The notes under the pieces: model-generated
Seen by the model: the letters and a program-made list of their open reading frames with translations, nothing else
Databases searched by the model: none
Told to the model about the DNA's origin: nothing
Assembly (NCBI GenBank): GCA_000431975.1
Contig: HF988428.1
Span: forward strand, 1 to 47,223
Length of the DNA stretch: 47,223 bases
Source: Prevotella sp. CAG:924
GTDB lineage: Bacteria > Bacteroidota > Bacteroidia > Bacteroidales > Bacteroidaceae
Direction of reading: 5' to 3'
Made by a program: the position numbers and the translations under genes
In this document: positions 9,865 through 17,622 of the stretch, in pieces
How the letters are laid out: each line of letters starts with the position of its first letter
Numbering within the stretch: position 1 is the first letter of the stretch

Positions 9865-9882
9865 GTAGATTTCCGCCTTTTT
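9847..9882. terminator. Stem-loop insulating the PASTA promoter
   Basis: A perfect 14-bp stem (9847-9860 with 9869-9882), 8-nt loop, with a T-run on both strands. It sits immediately upstream of the PASTA -7 box, so it probably stops readthrough from outside; the putative -33 element falls in its loop. Confidence 0.6.
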
Positions 9883-10135
9883 TTGGTTTTCCACCTATAC
9901 AATTTGTTTGTACATTGTCATGCCTTCACTCTCACACGTTAAAGGTCCGAAAGAATGACGGAGGAAGCAGGCTCACTATCGGCACATCAGCGCAACCATT
10001 AGCCCAGTGGACTTTCACTTGTCAAACACAGTCCTTATCCACTATGATCCTTCGCTCTATCCACCCATTTCACCAATGGTCGACTTTATCCTTACTCATG
10101 ACAAGCCCGTATGCGCAGCAGACCCCTCTAAACAC
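9883..10135. other. Non-coding stretch between the PASTA operon and the rpmH terminator
   Basis: About 250 bp between the two hairpins, within a wider gap from 9822 to 10212. No rnpA follows rpmH here, although the two are adjacent in many bacteria. I see no supported gene in it. Confidence 0.45.
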
Positions 10136-10173
10136 AAAAAGCAGCCGGGAAAGCAAAATCCCTGCTGCTTTTT
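10136..10173 (-). terminator. rpmH terminator
   Basis: 15-nt arms (10136-10150 and 10159-10173) pair with one mismatch around the loop AAGCAAAA. On the minus strand the stem ends in TTTTT, 40 bp after the rpmH stop. Confidence 0.75.
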
Positions 10174-10212
10174 CGCTGGCGGGGCTAACCCTCGCCTCAA
10201 CACACGATCAAA

Positions 10213-10368
10213 TTACTTACCGTGGTTCTCGTCAGAAACAGTGAGCTTCTTACGGCCGTGAGCACGACGGGAAGCCAGCACGCGGCGACCATTCTTGGTA
10301 GCCATTCTCTCGCGGAAACCATGCTTGTTCACGCGACGACGGTTGTGAGGCTGAAATGTTCTTTTCAT
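10213..10368 (-). CDS. rpmH: 50S ribosomal protein L34
   Basis: A 51-residue gene too short for many gene finders. It translates as MKRTFQPHNRRRVNKHGFRE and continues into RMATKNGRRVLASRRAHGRK, the near-universal L34 sequence. It is a very basic structural protein of the large ribosomal subunit. It has its own promoter (10433-10463) and terminator (10136-10173), and is divergent from efp. Confidence 0.97.
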   Translation of the reverse strand: MKRTFQPHNRRRVNKHGFRERMATKNGRRVLASRRAHGRKKLTVSDENHGK

Positions 10369-10432
10369 CTTGATATTTATTTAAATTATTATATTCCAAC
10401 GAATAACGGGCACAATGGCTCCGTTTGGGCTG

Positions 10433-10463
10433 CAAAATTACTAAGATTTTTCCAATCTACAAA
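10433..10463 (-). promoter_or_regulatory. Promoter of rpmH
   Basis: On the minus strand TTTG (10460-10463), 19-bp spacer, TAATTTTG (10433-10440). A close match to the Bacteroidetes consensus; the leader to the ATG is about 60 nt. Confidence 0.7.
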
Positions 10464-10514
10464 GAAAACCATGATTTTTCGGCTAAAAAAAGACGTTTTT
10501 CCCCTTTTTTATAG

Positions 10515-10522
10515 TAACTTTG
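10515..10522 (+). promoter_or_regulatory. -7 box of efp
   Basis: TAACTTTG matches TAnnTTTG and lies 38 bp before the efp ATG. No clear TTTG is found at the expected upstream spacing. Confidence 0.5.
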
Positions 10523-10559
10523 CACCCACAATACAAAATATCATCACAGTAAATACAAT

Positions 10560-11123
10560 ATGATTAATTCACAGGAAATCAAAATCGGAACTTGCATCCG
10601 CATGGACGGAGGTATTTGGAAGTGCGTTGACTTTCAGCACCGTAAGCCGGGAAAAGGCAACACCGTCATGAACACCAAACTGAAGAACGTGGCTGACGGC
10701 CGCGTGCTTGAGCGTACTTTCCAGATCGGCTTCAAGCTCGACGACGTACGCGTAGAGCATCGTCCCTATCAGTACCTCTATCAGGACCCCACCGGTTACA
10801 TCTTCATGAACCAGGAGACTTTCGAGCAGATCCCCATCAACAAGGAGCAGATCACCGGTTGGCAGTTTATGAAGGAAGGTGATGTGGTAGACGTTGTGAC
10901 CGACACTACCGACGGCACTATCCTCTCTGCTGAGATGCCTATCAAGACTACTCTGACCGTAACAGCCAGCGAGCCCGGCGTAAAAGGCAACACTGCCACC
11001 AACACCCTCAAGCCCGCTACTCTCGAGACTGGTGCAGAGATCCGTGTTCCCCTCTTCATCAACGAGGGCGAGAAGATCGTTGTTGATACACGTGACGGAA
11101 GCTACGTTGGTCGTGCTCAGTAA
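10560..11123 (+). CDS. efp: Elongation factor P
   Basis: 187 residues with the three-domain EF-P layout. The N-terminal loop HRKPGKGNT places K32 at the tip, the position that is modified in many EF-Ps. EF-P enters the ribosomal E site and relieves stalling at polyproline. The C-terminal ending (EKIVVDTRDGSYVGRA) is typical. Codon use appears strongly biased, as expected of a highly expressed gene. A terminator follows at 11163-11201. Confidence 0.97.
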   Translation: MINSQEIKIGTCIRMDGGIWKCVDFQHRKPGKGNTVMNTKLKNVADGRVLERTFQIGFKLDDVRVEHRPYQYLYQDPTGYIFMNQETFEQIPINKEQITGWQFMKEGDVVDVVTDTTDGTILSAEMPIKTTLTVTASEPGVKGNTATNTLKPATLETGAEIRVPLFINEGEKIVVDTRDGSYVGRAQ

Positions 11124-11162
11124 TACATCCTGCTGACCAACCAGCTGACAGTTCAATCATAC

Positions 11163-11201
11163 GGGGAGGAAGCTCAGGTACGACGTACCGGGTTCCTCCC
11201 C
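11163..11201 (+). terminator. efp terminator
   Basis: GGGGAGGAA (11163-11171) pairs with TTCCTCCCC (11193-11201), with a second inner pairing GGTAC/GTACC (11177-11181 with 11185-11189), then a pyrimidine-rich tail. Confidence 0.7.
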
Positions 11202-11274
11202 TTTCACTTTCTACTCGGACGGCACAGCCTACCGATCCATCCGGAAAACTTAAGATCCACAAACAACTAAAATC

Positions 11275-12333
11275 ATGAAATACTCTTTTATCATCCCCGT
11301 TTTCAACCGTCCCGACGAAGTAGACGAACTGCTCGACAGTCTCACCCGTCAGGCATTCACGGATTTTGAGGTTATTATCGTCGAAGACGGCAGCGACAAG
11401 CCATGCAAGGATATCTGCGACAAATATGCCGACCGACTCGATCTGAAGTATTTCATGAAAGAGAACAGCGGTCCCGGACAGAGCCGCAACTATGGTGTGG
11501 AGCGTGCGGCAGGTGAATATGTGATCATTCTCGACAGCGATGTCGTCTTGCCGGAAGGCTATCTGCTGGCCGTTGACGCCGAGCTGATCAATCATCCCTG
11601 CGACGCCTTCGGTGGCCCCGACCGTGCCCATGATTCCTTCACACCGACACAGAAAGCCATCTCCTACTCCATGACAAGTTTCTATACCACCGGTGGCATC
11701 CGCGGTGGCAAGAAGAAACTTGATAAGTTCTATCCCCGTTCTTTCAATATGGGCATCCGCCGCGATATATATCAGCAGCTCGGCGGCTTCTCCAAAATGC
11801 GCTTCGGCGAAGACATCGACTTTTCCATCCGCATCTTCAAAGCGGGATGCCACTGCCGGCTCTTTCCCAAAGCCTGGGTGTGGCATAAGCGCCGTACAGA
11901 CTTCCGTAAATTCTGGCGACAGGTATTCAACAGTGGTATCGCACGTATCAATCTCTACAAAAAATATCCTGAATCGCTTAAAGTCGTCCACCTGTTACCA
12001 ATGGTATTCACCATCGGGGTCATCATCCTGCTACTCATCTGCCTGTTTGGCGTAATCTATGCCCTCAGCAGCTGCATCAACGGCAACACAGCCTACACAG
12101 CTGTCGGCGGAATGACCGCCATACTCGCTCTCATGCCCTTGATTCTCTATTCAGGTCTCATCTTCCTGGATGCCACACAGCAATACGCCAACCCGTACAT
12201 CGGACTGCTGAGTATCCGGGCTGCCTTCACCCAGCTCATGGGCTACGGCTGCGGCTTCATCAAGGCATGGTGGAACCGTTGCGTATGCGGCAAGGGAGAA
12301 TTCAGTGCCTACCAAAAGAACTTCTACAAATAA
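11275..12333 (+). CDS. Family 2 glycosyltransferase with C-terminal membrane anchor
   Basis: 352 residues. The GT-A fold N-terminus SFIIPVFNRPDEVDELL, the metal-binding DSD in IILDSDVVLPEGYL and the FGEDIDFSIRI acid motif are visible in the first 200 residues. Two hydrophobic segments (about 240-265 and 278-305) anchor it in the inner membrane. It transfers an unknown sugar, probably to a lipid-linked or surface glycan. It is followed 48 bp later by radC on the same strand; co-transcription is possible but a functional link is not evident. Confidence 0.85.
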   Translation: MKYSFIIPVFNRPDEVDELLDSLTRQAFTDFEVIIVEDGSDKPCKDICDKYADRLDLKYFMKENSGPGQSRNYGVERAAGEYVIILDSDVVLPEGYLLAVDAELINHPCDAFGGPDRAHDSFTPTQKAISYSMTSFYTTGGIRGGKKKLDKFYPRSFNMGIRRDIYQQLGGFSKMRFGEDIDFSIRIFKAGCHCRLFPKAWVWHKRRTDFRKFWRQVFNSGIARINLYKKYPESLKVVHLLPMVFTIGVIILLLICLFGVIYALSSCINGNTAYTAVGGMTAILALMPLILYSGLIFLDATQQYANPYIGLLSIRAAFTQLMGYGCGFIKAWWNRCVCGKGEFSAYQKNFYK

Positions 12334-12381
12334 GCCTGCACCTCTCCCGTACGAATCTATTAACAGTTAAAAAACTATTGT

Positions 12382-13173
12382 ATGAAGAGGAAAAGAAAAC
12401 AAGCGCAAGAGCCCGAGACACCCTCGCAACAATCGGAAGTTGACGGCGGCCATCAAAACAAGAGTTCCATACCTGCCATTGCCGAGAAAGTGCCTATCAA
12501 ACAATGGTCGGAAGATGACCGTCCACGCGAAAAACTCGAGCGTCTCGGCCCACAAGCCCTGAGCGATGCCGAGCTATTGGCTATCCTCGTCGGATCGGGC
12601 TCGGCAAAACAGAGCGCTGTCGACCTAATGCGCGACATCCTCAAAGATAGCAACTATAACCTCAATACGTTGGGAAGGCGTACGATTGCAGATCTCACAC
12701 GCTACAACGGTATGGGACCAGCAAAGGCCATCACCATCCTGGCAGCATGTGAGTTGAGCAGACGTTACAGAGACACGTCACCAGAACAACGCCCTTCCCT
12801 TCTATCACCGGGCGACATCTACGACTATCTGGCCCGGAAGACGGGCATGACCCATCTCGACGTAGAGGAGTTCTGGGTACTGCTCCTCAAACAGAACTGC
12901 CAGGTCATCAAAGCTGTGCGTATCAGTCACGGTGGTCTTACAGAAACAGCTGTCGACCTTCGCGTCATCATTCGTGAAGCTGTTTTAGCTAATGCCCCCG
13001 TCATTGCCATCGCACACAATCACCCCAGCGGAAACACACGCCCTAGTCATCAGGACGATGAAATCACCGAACGCATACGACAAGCCTGCAAAATCATGCG
13101 CATCTGTCTGCTCGACCATCTTATCGTAGTCGACGGAGATTATTATTCTTATAAAGACAACGGAAAATTATAA
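12382..13173 (+). CDS. radC: RadC family JAB-domain protein
   Basis: 263 residues. A helix-hairpin-helix-like N-terminal half (RYNGMGPAKAITILAACELS) precedes a RadC JAB metalloprotease-like domain. The metal motif is complete: H212 and H214 in AHNHPSGN, then S222 and D225. Historically annotated as DNA repair protein RadC, although the repair role is disputed. Chromosomal housekeeping form; no mobile element flanks it. Confidence 0.93.
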   Translation: MKRKRKQAQEPETPSQQSEVDGGHQNKSSIPAIAEKVPIKQWSEDDRPREKLERLGPQALSDAELLAILVGSGSAKQSAVDLMRDILKDSNYNLNTLGRRTIADLTRYNGMGPAKAITILAACELSRRYRDTSPEQRPSLLSPGDIYDYLARKTGMTHLDVEEFWVLLLKQNCQVIKAVRISHGGLTETAVDLRVIIREAVLANAPVIAIAHNHPSGNTRPSHQDDEITERIRQACKIMRICLLDHLIVVDGDYYSYKDNGKL

Positions 13174-13495
13174 ACAGACACTTAACAAGACTGAAAACGA
13201 TTCTAATTTCCTCTTTTCAAGCCACGAAAATCTTGACGACCCAATCAAATATAAAATCCATATTTACACACTAAAACCAAACAGGAATCTATTGATTTTC
13301 TATAGACGAAGGGGGACCGAATATCGTCAACTTCTTTCATTTTATGGACAAGCGACAAAAACCATAAAACACATTACCTGCAATACGGAGACATATGTTT
13401 CCGTATTGCAGGCATTTCCTGTAATTAGAACTTCTGAGGCTTGCCTGACTGTTTCTTTCATTCAAGACCTGAAAACCACAACACTCTGTTCTCCA
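13174..13495. other. Gap between convergent radC and the debranching-type gene
   Basis: About 320 bp with no supported gene. The only structure I see is the inverted repeat at 13377-13412. Confidence 0.5.
13377..13412. terminator. Inverted repeat, probable shared terminator
   Basis: A perfect 13-bp stem (13377-13389 with 13400-13412) lies between two convergent genes. T-tracts are poor on both sides, so it is a likely but not textbook terminator. Confidence 0.5.
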
Positions 13496-15649
13496 TTAAT
13501 AAGTCAGAGGCGGATCATGATAAACTTTGAAGCACGGATAATGATCCAAAGGACGAGGCCGACAGAAGTCCACACCTTCAAAGATAAGATTGGGAACAGA
13601 TCCTTGAGGCAGAATCAGATTCACTTTCGCATCTTCACCCACTAACCGCACATCGAACTTTCCGTTCTTATAAGCATAGTAAAGAATACCCTTTCCGATT
13701 CTCACCGATGTCTGCAACTCCGTTATTTCAGCCGGCAACTTAGGCTCCACTGTCACTACTCCGCTCATCAGATCGGGCCGGATTCCCAAGAAATACTGAT
13801 ACCACACGCGCAACTGTTCCGAGTTGCTCCATGCCTGTAGGAGCGTTCCCGATCGATTAGGCCATGAATGGCCCTTACGCGGATGGGCATCTGCATTCTC
13901 ACTCAAGCTACCCACAGCACCCTCATGCAAAGCTTGCCGATTCATGTTCTTGAACAGTTTCCAGGCTGTTTCCTGCTGCCCGTACTCAATCATACGTTGC
14001 ATGGCAATACCATTGTTCCACAACCATACCGTACCATTATGATAAGCGTCATCCTTATGATAGTAGTTCCAGTTCTCGTGTTGAGGATGGAACTGCAGAT
14101 CCCATTGAGCCAGCGAAGCCACACCCCATGGATAGACCAGCTCATCCCATACACGTCGTGTTACGCGTTGCTTAAAGGTATCATCGGATATCAGATCAAA
14201 GCAATAGAGCTGGTTAGGGCGATACTGCAGATCGGGTGTACCATCGGCATTCAAGTGGTCATAGATCAGAATGCTGTCCTTATTGCAATAGTCTGCCTCG
14301 AAATTGCGCGCCAGTCGAACTGCTGCACGATGCCAAGTCTCTGCATGGGCAGAGTCAGCCATCAGGCGTGCCAGATGAGCTCCGGCTTCCAATTGCCTGT
14401 ACCACAAATACTGAATATCATTGGCACGGTTGCCACGGGGTGAGCCTGCAATACCATTGCGCTTCACATCCATCCACGTATCGGCATCCTCATGCAACAG
14501 GTAGCCCTTTGCATCCGTATGATGGAATAGACTCTGATCTATACTAAGCACTACTGAGGGATAGATATCGTGGAGGAAACTGCTATCACCCGAATAGCGA
14601 AGCAGCTCCTCTGCTTCTATGACATAGCGGGGGGTACCATCGGCCGTATTGTATAAGATGTCCTCCAGATTGGCACGATTGGGAATGCGTCCACAAGTCA
14701 CAGATGCCGTATCACGGTCTTGCAGCTGCGCAAAGTCTTTCAATATCTCCTTTGTCACCTCAAATTGTCCGGTTACAAGTGTCGCACCCGGCATGGCGAT
14801 AAACATATCGCGTCCCCAATACTCGTTGAACCACGGCAGACCGGCATAGATGCCCTTGCCTTGCTGTTCTGTGATAAGCTCGTCCATTGTCAGCGTTATC
14901 CAGTCCACTGCTTTATCCAACTCAGGCAAGTTGGTATGCAACGGATTGCTCACCATGATCAGGCTGTCCATTCGTGCCTTACGTCCGGCCTGCCACCGAT
15001 TTCCTTCCTTGCGGTAGCCGGCGATGAGTGAATCGCAGTGTTCCTCTGTTCCATAAGCAATGAGGAAACCTCCTGCCGATGCCGGCACCTGCATGCGATT
15101 GCCACAAAAGCTAACCATGACCGGGTGCAATGGTACCAGTTTCAATCGCTTCTTTTCCGACTCCTGAGGTGTATAGCATAGGGCGTCTTTCCGATGCACA
15201 GCATCTTTCAGCAACGTCTCGTTCAGAACAATGCCGATACTATCACCCTTCACTTCATCCACAATGATACTGAGCAACTCGCGGTTGTCCACCATCGAGA
15301 GGGTCTCCGTCGTGACAGGCCAACGGCGTTCCAACCGATCGGGATATACACACACCTGTGCCTCCTTGCGCGCCAGCACTTTACCATCCACCATCAACGT
15401 ATAGTCTGATAAGATACGGCGCTTCGCCTGATTCCATCCGGCATACCAGTCCGTGGGACTATCCTGATGCGTACGGCCATACCAAAACCCGGCTTTCTTG
15501 TCCGTATAAGAATACTCACGGTTCTCATCAACTCCCACATCAACACCCAACTTATCAACTGTGAACGTCCGAATGGAAGCTGCCCTGTATGCCGTCCCAC
15601 ACGATATCAGTGCCGGCACAACCAATAATGCTAAATAATGATGTTTCAT
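13496..15649 (-). CDS. Lipoprotein amylo-alpha-1,6-glucosidase (glycogen debranching enzyme C-terminal family)
   Basis: 717 residues from ATG 15649, which starts a lipoprotein signal MKHHYLALLVVPALISCG with lipobox Cys17. The C-terminal (alpha/alpha)6 barrel shows GLPWFNEYWGRDMFIAMPG, HEDADTWMDVKRNG and NGTVWLWNNG, typical of the GDE_C/amylo-1,6-glucosidase family; the N-terminal half should be the beta-rich domain. Family members remove alpha-1,6 branches from glycogen-like glucans. The lipoprotein signal places this one outside the cytoplasm, so it more likely works on imported or surface-bound glucan. It is not in the beta-glucan PUL proper: a regulator gene lies between them. Confidence 0.8.
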   Translation of the reverse strand: MKHHYLALLVVPALISCGTAYRAASIRTFTVDKLGVDVGVDENREYSYTDKKAGFWYGRTHQDSPTDWYAGWNQAKRRILSDYTLMVDGKVLARKEAQVCVYPDRLERRWPVTTETLSMVDNRELLSIIVDEVKGDSIGIVLNETLLKDAVHRKDALCYTPQESEKKRLKLVPLHPVMVSFCGNRMQVPASAGGFLIAYGTEEHCDSLIAGYRKEGNRWQAGRKARMDSLIMVSNPLHTNLPELDKAVDWITLTMDELITEQQGKGIYAGLPWFNEYWGRDMFIAMPGATLVTGQFEVTKEILKDFAQLQDRDTASVTCGRIPNRANLEDILYNTADGTPRYVIEAEELLRYSGDSSFLHDIYPSVVLSIDQSLFHHTDAKGYLLHEDADTWMDVKRNGIAGSPRGNRANDIQYLWYRQLEAGAHLARLMADSAHAETWHRAAVRLARNFEADYCNKDSILIYDHLNADGTPDLQYRPNQLYCFDLISDDTFKQRVTRRVWDELVYPWGVASLAQWDLQFHPQHENWNYYHKDDAYHNGTVWLWNNGIAMQRMIEYGQQETAWKLFKNMNRQALHEGAVGSLSENADAHPRKGHSWPNRSGTLLQAWSNSEQLRVWYQYFLGIRPDLMSGVVTVEPKLPAEITELQTSVRIGKGILYYAYKNGKFDVRLVGEDAKVNLILPQGSVPNLIFEGVDFCRPRPLDHYPCFKVYHDPPLTY

Positions 15650-15800
15650 AACTACTGAAAAGCGATATTTCCTCATCATCTGATGCCGAGAAACAACTCG
15701 TCCATTGGACCTATCATAAATGGCCTCCATATCAGCCCCAGAAATGAAAATGTTTTAGTTATATTATAAAGCTAACAGTCTCCAATATAGATTACCATCC

Positions 15801-17495
15801 TTATGCCGGATGTGCCGCACCAATCTCTTTCACTTTCTTCTCAAACTCATCCCTTCCGCAGATTGCGCCGTTCTTAATGCGTGCACGGTAGTTGTAAATC
15901 GTATTCACCGAATAATGCAGGAACTCCGCTATCTTTGAACTGTCGTCTATGCCAAGACGTATCAGCGCGAATATTCTGAGATCTGTATTCAGCCGTGAAG
16001 TGTCATCAAGGTGGATACGTTCCTCCGGGCGTAACAATTTGTTGAAATCATCGACAAAAGTAGGAAAAAGATGAATAAACGTAGTATCGAATATGTCGAA
16101 AAGCTCCTGCTGCTGACGATCCCTATATTCGTGAGACTTCATCTTGTTCATCAGTTCCGTGTGATGCTTATTTTTTAACATAGTCAACACATCCTTACGC
16201 ATCTTTTCCATATTCTCTATATAGATAGAGCACTGACGCAAAGACAATCCTATGTATTTCTCTTTCACCCTGTTCGACTCGTTCAACCTTCCTATCACCT
16301 CGTGTAACTGGCGGTCCGTTTCTTTCAACTGGCGATTACTCTCATCCAGGCTTTCATTTACCTGCGACATCTCCTGATTGAGGCTCATCAGTTGCCTATT
16401 CTTATGGCTCAGTTCATCACGTGTCAACTTCAACTTACCCCGCTGCCTGTTGACATAGATAAACAGCATCAATACTGACACCGCAAAAAGACTGATGAGC
16501 GCGATCATGATGACAAGACGTTCCTTCTGTTTCTGCATGATTGTCTGATAGCTGCTGTCTATAGCCGTAAGCACAGATGAGATCTGGGTGCTTCTCACCC
16601 TCGTGCCAAACGTCTCTGCACACTGCCACGCAAAGTTTATATATTTATACGAACGTGCCGGGTGTCCCGTTGTGTTAAGATAGTTAGCCAATTCCCACAA
16701 CGCTCCTTGGTCCATCACTGCATTGCGTATATCCCCTAATGCCGATATGGCCAACCAATAAGTCCAGTTGCCGGTATCATTCATCTTCTTATAATCAAGA
16801 AATCGATAGAATGCAACTATCGAATACTCATGAGAATCCTTGTCAAGGCCCTCCATTCTCATCGTGTTATATCTGAGTGCCCCTTTCAGGTCATTGCGAT
16901 CATAACATTTCGATTCCATCAGCTGTAGATAAATATCACTGTTCTTATCGGCTAAGGCCATAAGCGAATCAGCATACATGTGTGACGTGCGATAATATTG
17001 ATCGCGCAGGCTATTCACCCTTGTATAAAATCCCAATTCCTTATAAAGATGATTCTGTGATATATAATAAGCCAAGCGGCCTTTATGAGTCAGTTCCTTG
17101 ACATTGACAGAGGCCAACATCTCCGCCGACTCCATATACATCCCGGCTGTTGAACACTGAAAGGCCTTTAGCGCGACACAATAGCCAGCACTCTTAACAT
17201 CACCGTTACGTCGTGCCAAATACTCGGCCCGGCTAAGCCATACTATGGCAGAGTCGTTCACAAAGGCTTTGTACTCATCGTATATCTTGAATGCAGACGC
17301 GTAGCGTGCAGCATATCCACGGCTCTCATAATACTGCCGTTTGAGACTGGATATACGTGCCTCACGCTTAGACAAATAAACAGATGCATTGGCGATAGCA
17401 TCGTCAATACATCTGTAAATCGAATCAGTGCGCGTAGCATCAGCCGATGCTACCGCTGGAACAAGCCAAATAAAGAGAAGAAGAAGGTCTCTCAT
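15801..17495 (-). CDS. DUF6377-type membrane-bound transcriptional regulator
   Basis: 564 residues from ATG 17495, which begins a signal sequence (MRDLLLLFIWLVPAVASA); longer frames start inside the promoter. A helical TPR-like periplasmic sensor region (about 25-350) is followed by one membrane helix (VIMIALISLFAVSVLMLFIY), a long coiled coil rich in N/Q/E/S, and a C-terminal LuxR-like helix-turn-helix (LIRLGIDDSSKIAEFLHYSV, then NTIYNYRARIKN). This architecture fits the DUF6377 regulators of Bacteroidales. Direct downstream position on the same strand makes it the best candidate for controlling the PUL; the ligand is unknown. Confidence 0.8.
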   Translation of the reverse strand: MRDLLLLFIWLVPAVASADATRTDSIYRCIDDAIANASVYLSKREARISSLKRQYYESRGYAARYASAFKIYDEYKAFVNDSAIVWLSRAEYLARRNGDVKSAGYCVALKAFQCSTAGMYMESAEMLASVNVKELTHKGRLAYYISQNHLYKELGFYTRVNSLRDQYYRTSHMYADSLMALADKNSDIYLQLMESKCYDRNDLKGALRYNTMRMEGLDKDSHEYSIVAFYRFLDYKKMNDTGNWTYWLAISALGDIRNAVMDQGALWELANYLNTTGHPARSYKYINFAWQCAETFGTRVRSTQISSVLTAIDSSYQTIMQKQKERLVIMIALISLFAVSVLMLFIYVNRQRGKLKLTRDELSHKNRQLMSLNQEMSQVNESLDESNRQLKETDRQLHEVIGRLNESNRVKEKYIGLSLRQCSIYIENMEKMRKDVLTMLKNKHHTELMNKMKSHEYRDRQQQELFDIFDTTFIHLFPTFVDDFNKLLRPEERIHLDDTSRLNTDLRIFALIRLGIDDSSKIAEFLHYSVNTIYNYRARIKNGAICGRDEFEKKVKEIGAAHPA

Positions 17496-17523
17496 GATTG
17501 CCTTATACTTAGCAGAATTGTTT

Positions 17524-17553
17524 CTCCGCAACACCTTAATTGATGTTGCGGAG
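17524..17553 (-). promoter_or_regulatory. Leader hairpin of the DUF6377 regulator
   Basis: A perfect 10-bp stem CTCCGCAACA/TGTTGCGGAG with a 10-nt loop, placed between the promoter (17574-17604) and the start codon at 17495. It would form in the mRNA leader about 30 nt before the ATG. It lacks a T-tract, so leader structure is likelier than termination. Confidence 0.6.
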
Positions 17554-17573
17554 GTTAGGTCTAACTGATGCTG

Positions 17574-17604
17574 CAAAGATAAGATAATATTGCAAACGTA
17601 CAAA
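17574..17604 (-). promoter_or_regulatory. Promoter of the DUF6377 regulator
   Basis: On the minus strand TTTG (17601-17604), 19-bp spacer, TATCTTTG (17574-17581), an excellent consensus match. It lies immediately after the stop of the upstream GH3 gene, so the regulator can be made independently of the PUL. Confidence 0.78.
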
Positions 17605-17622
17605 ATTTATATCTTGTGTTTT

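Noticed and set aside
11059..11991. Minus-strand frame of 310 codons opposite the glycosyltransferase
   Set aside because: Antisense shadow caused by biased codons in the real + strand gene.
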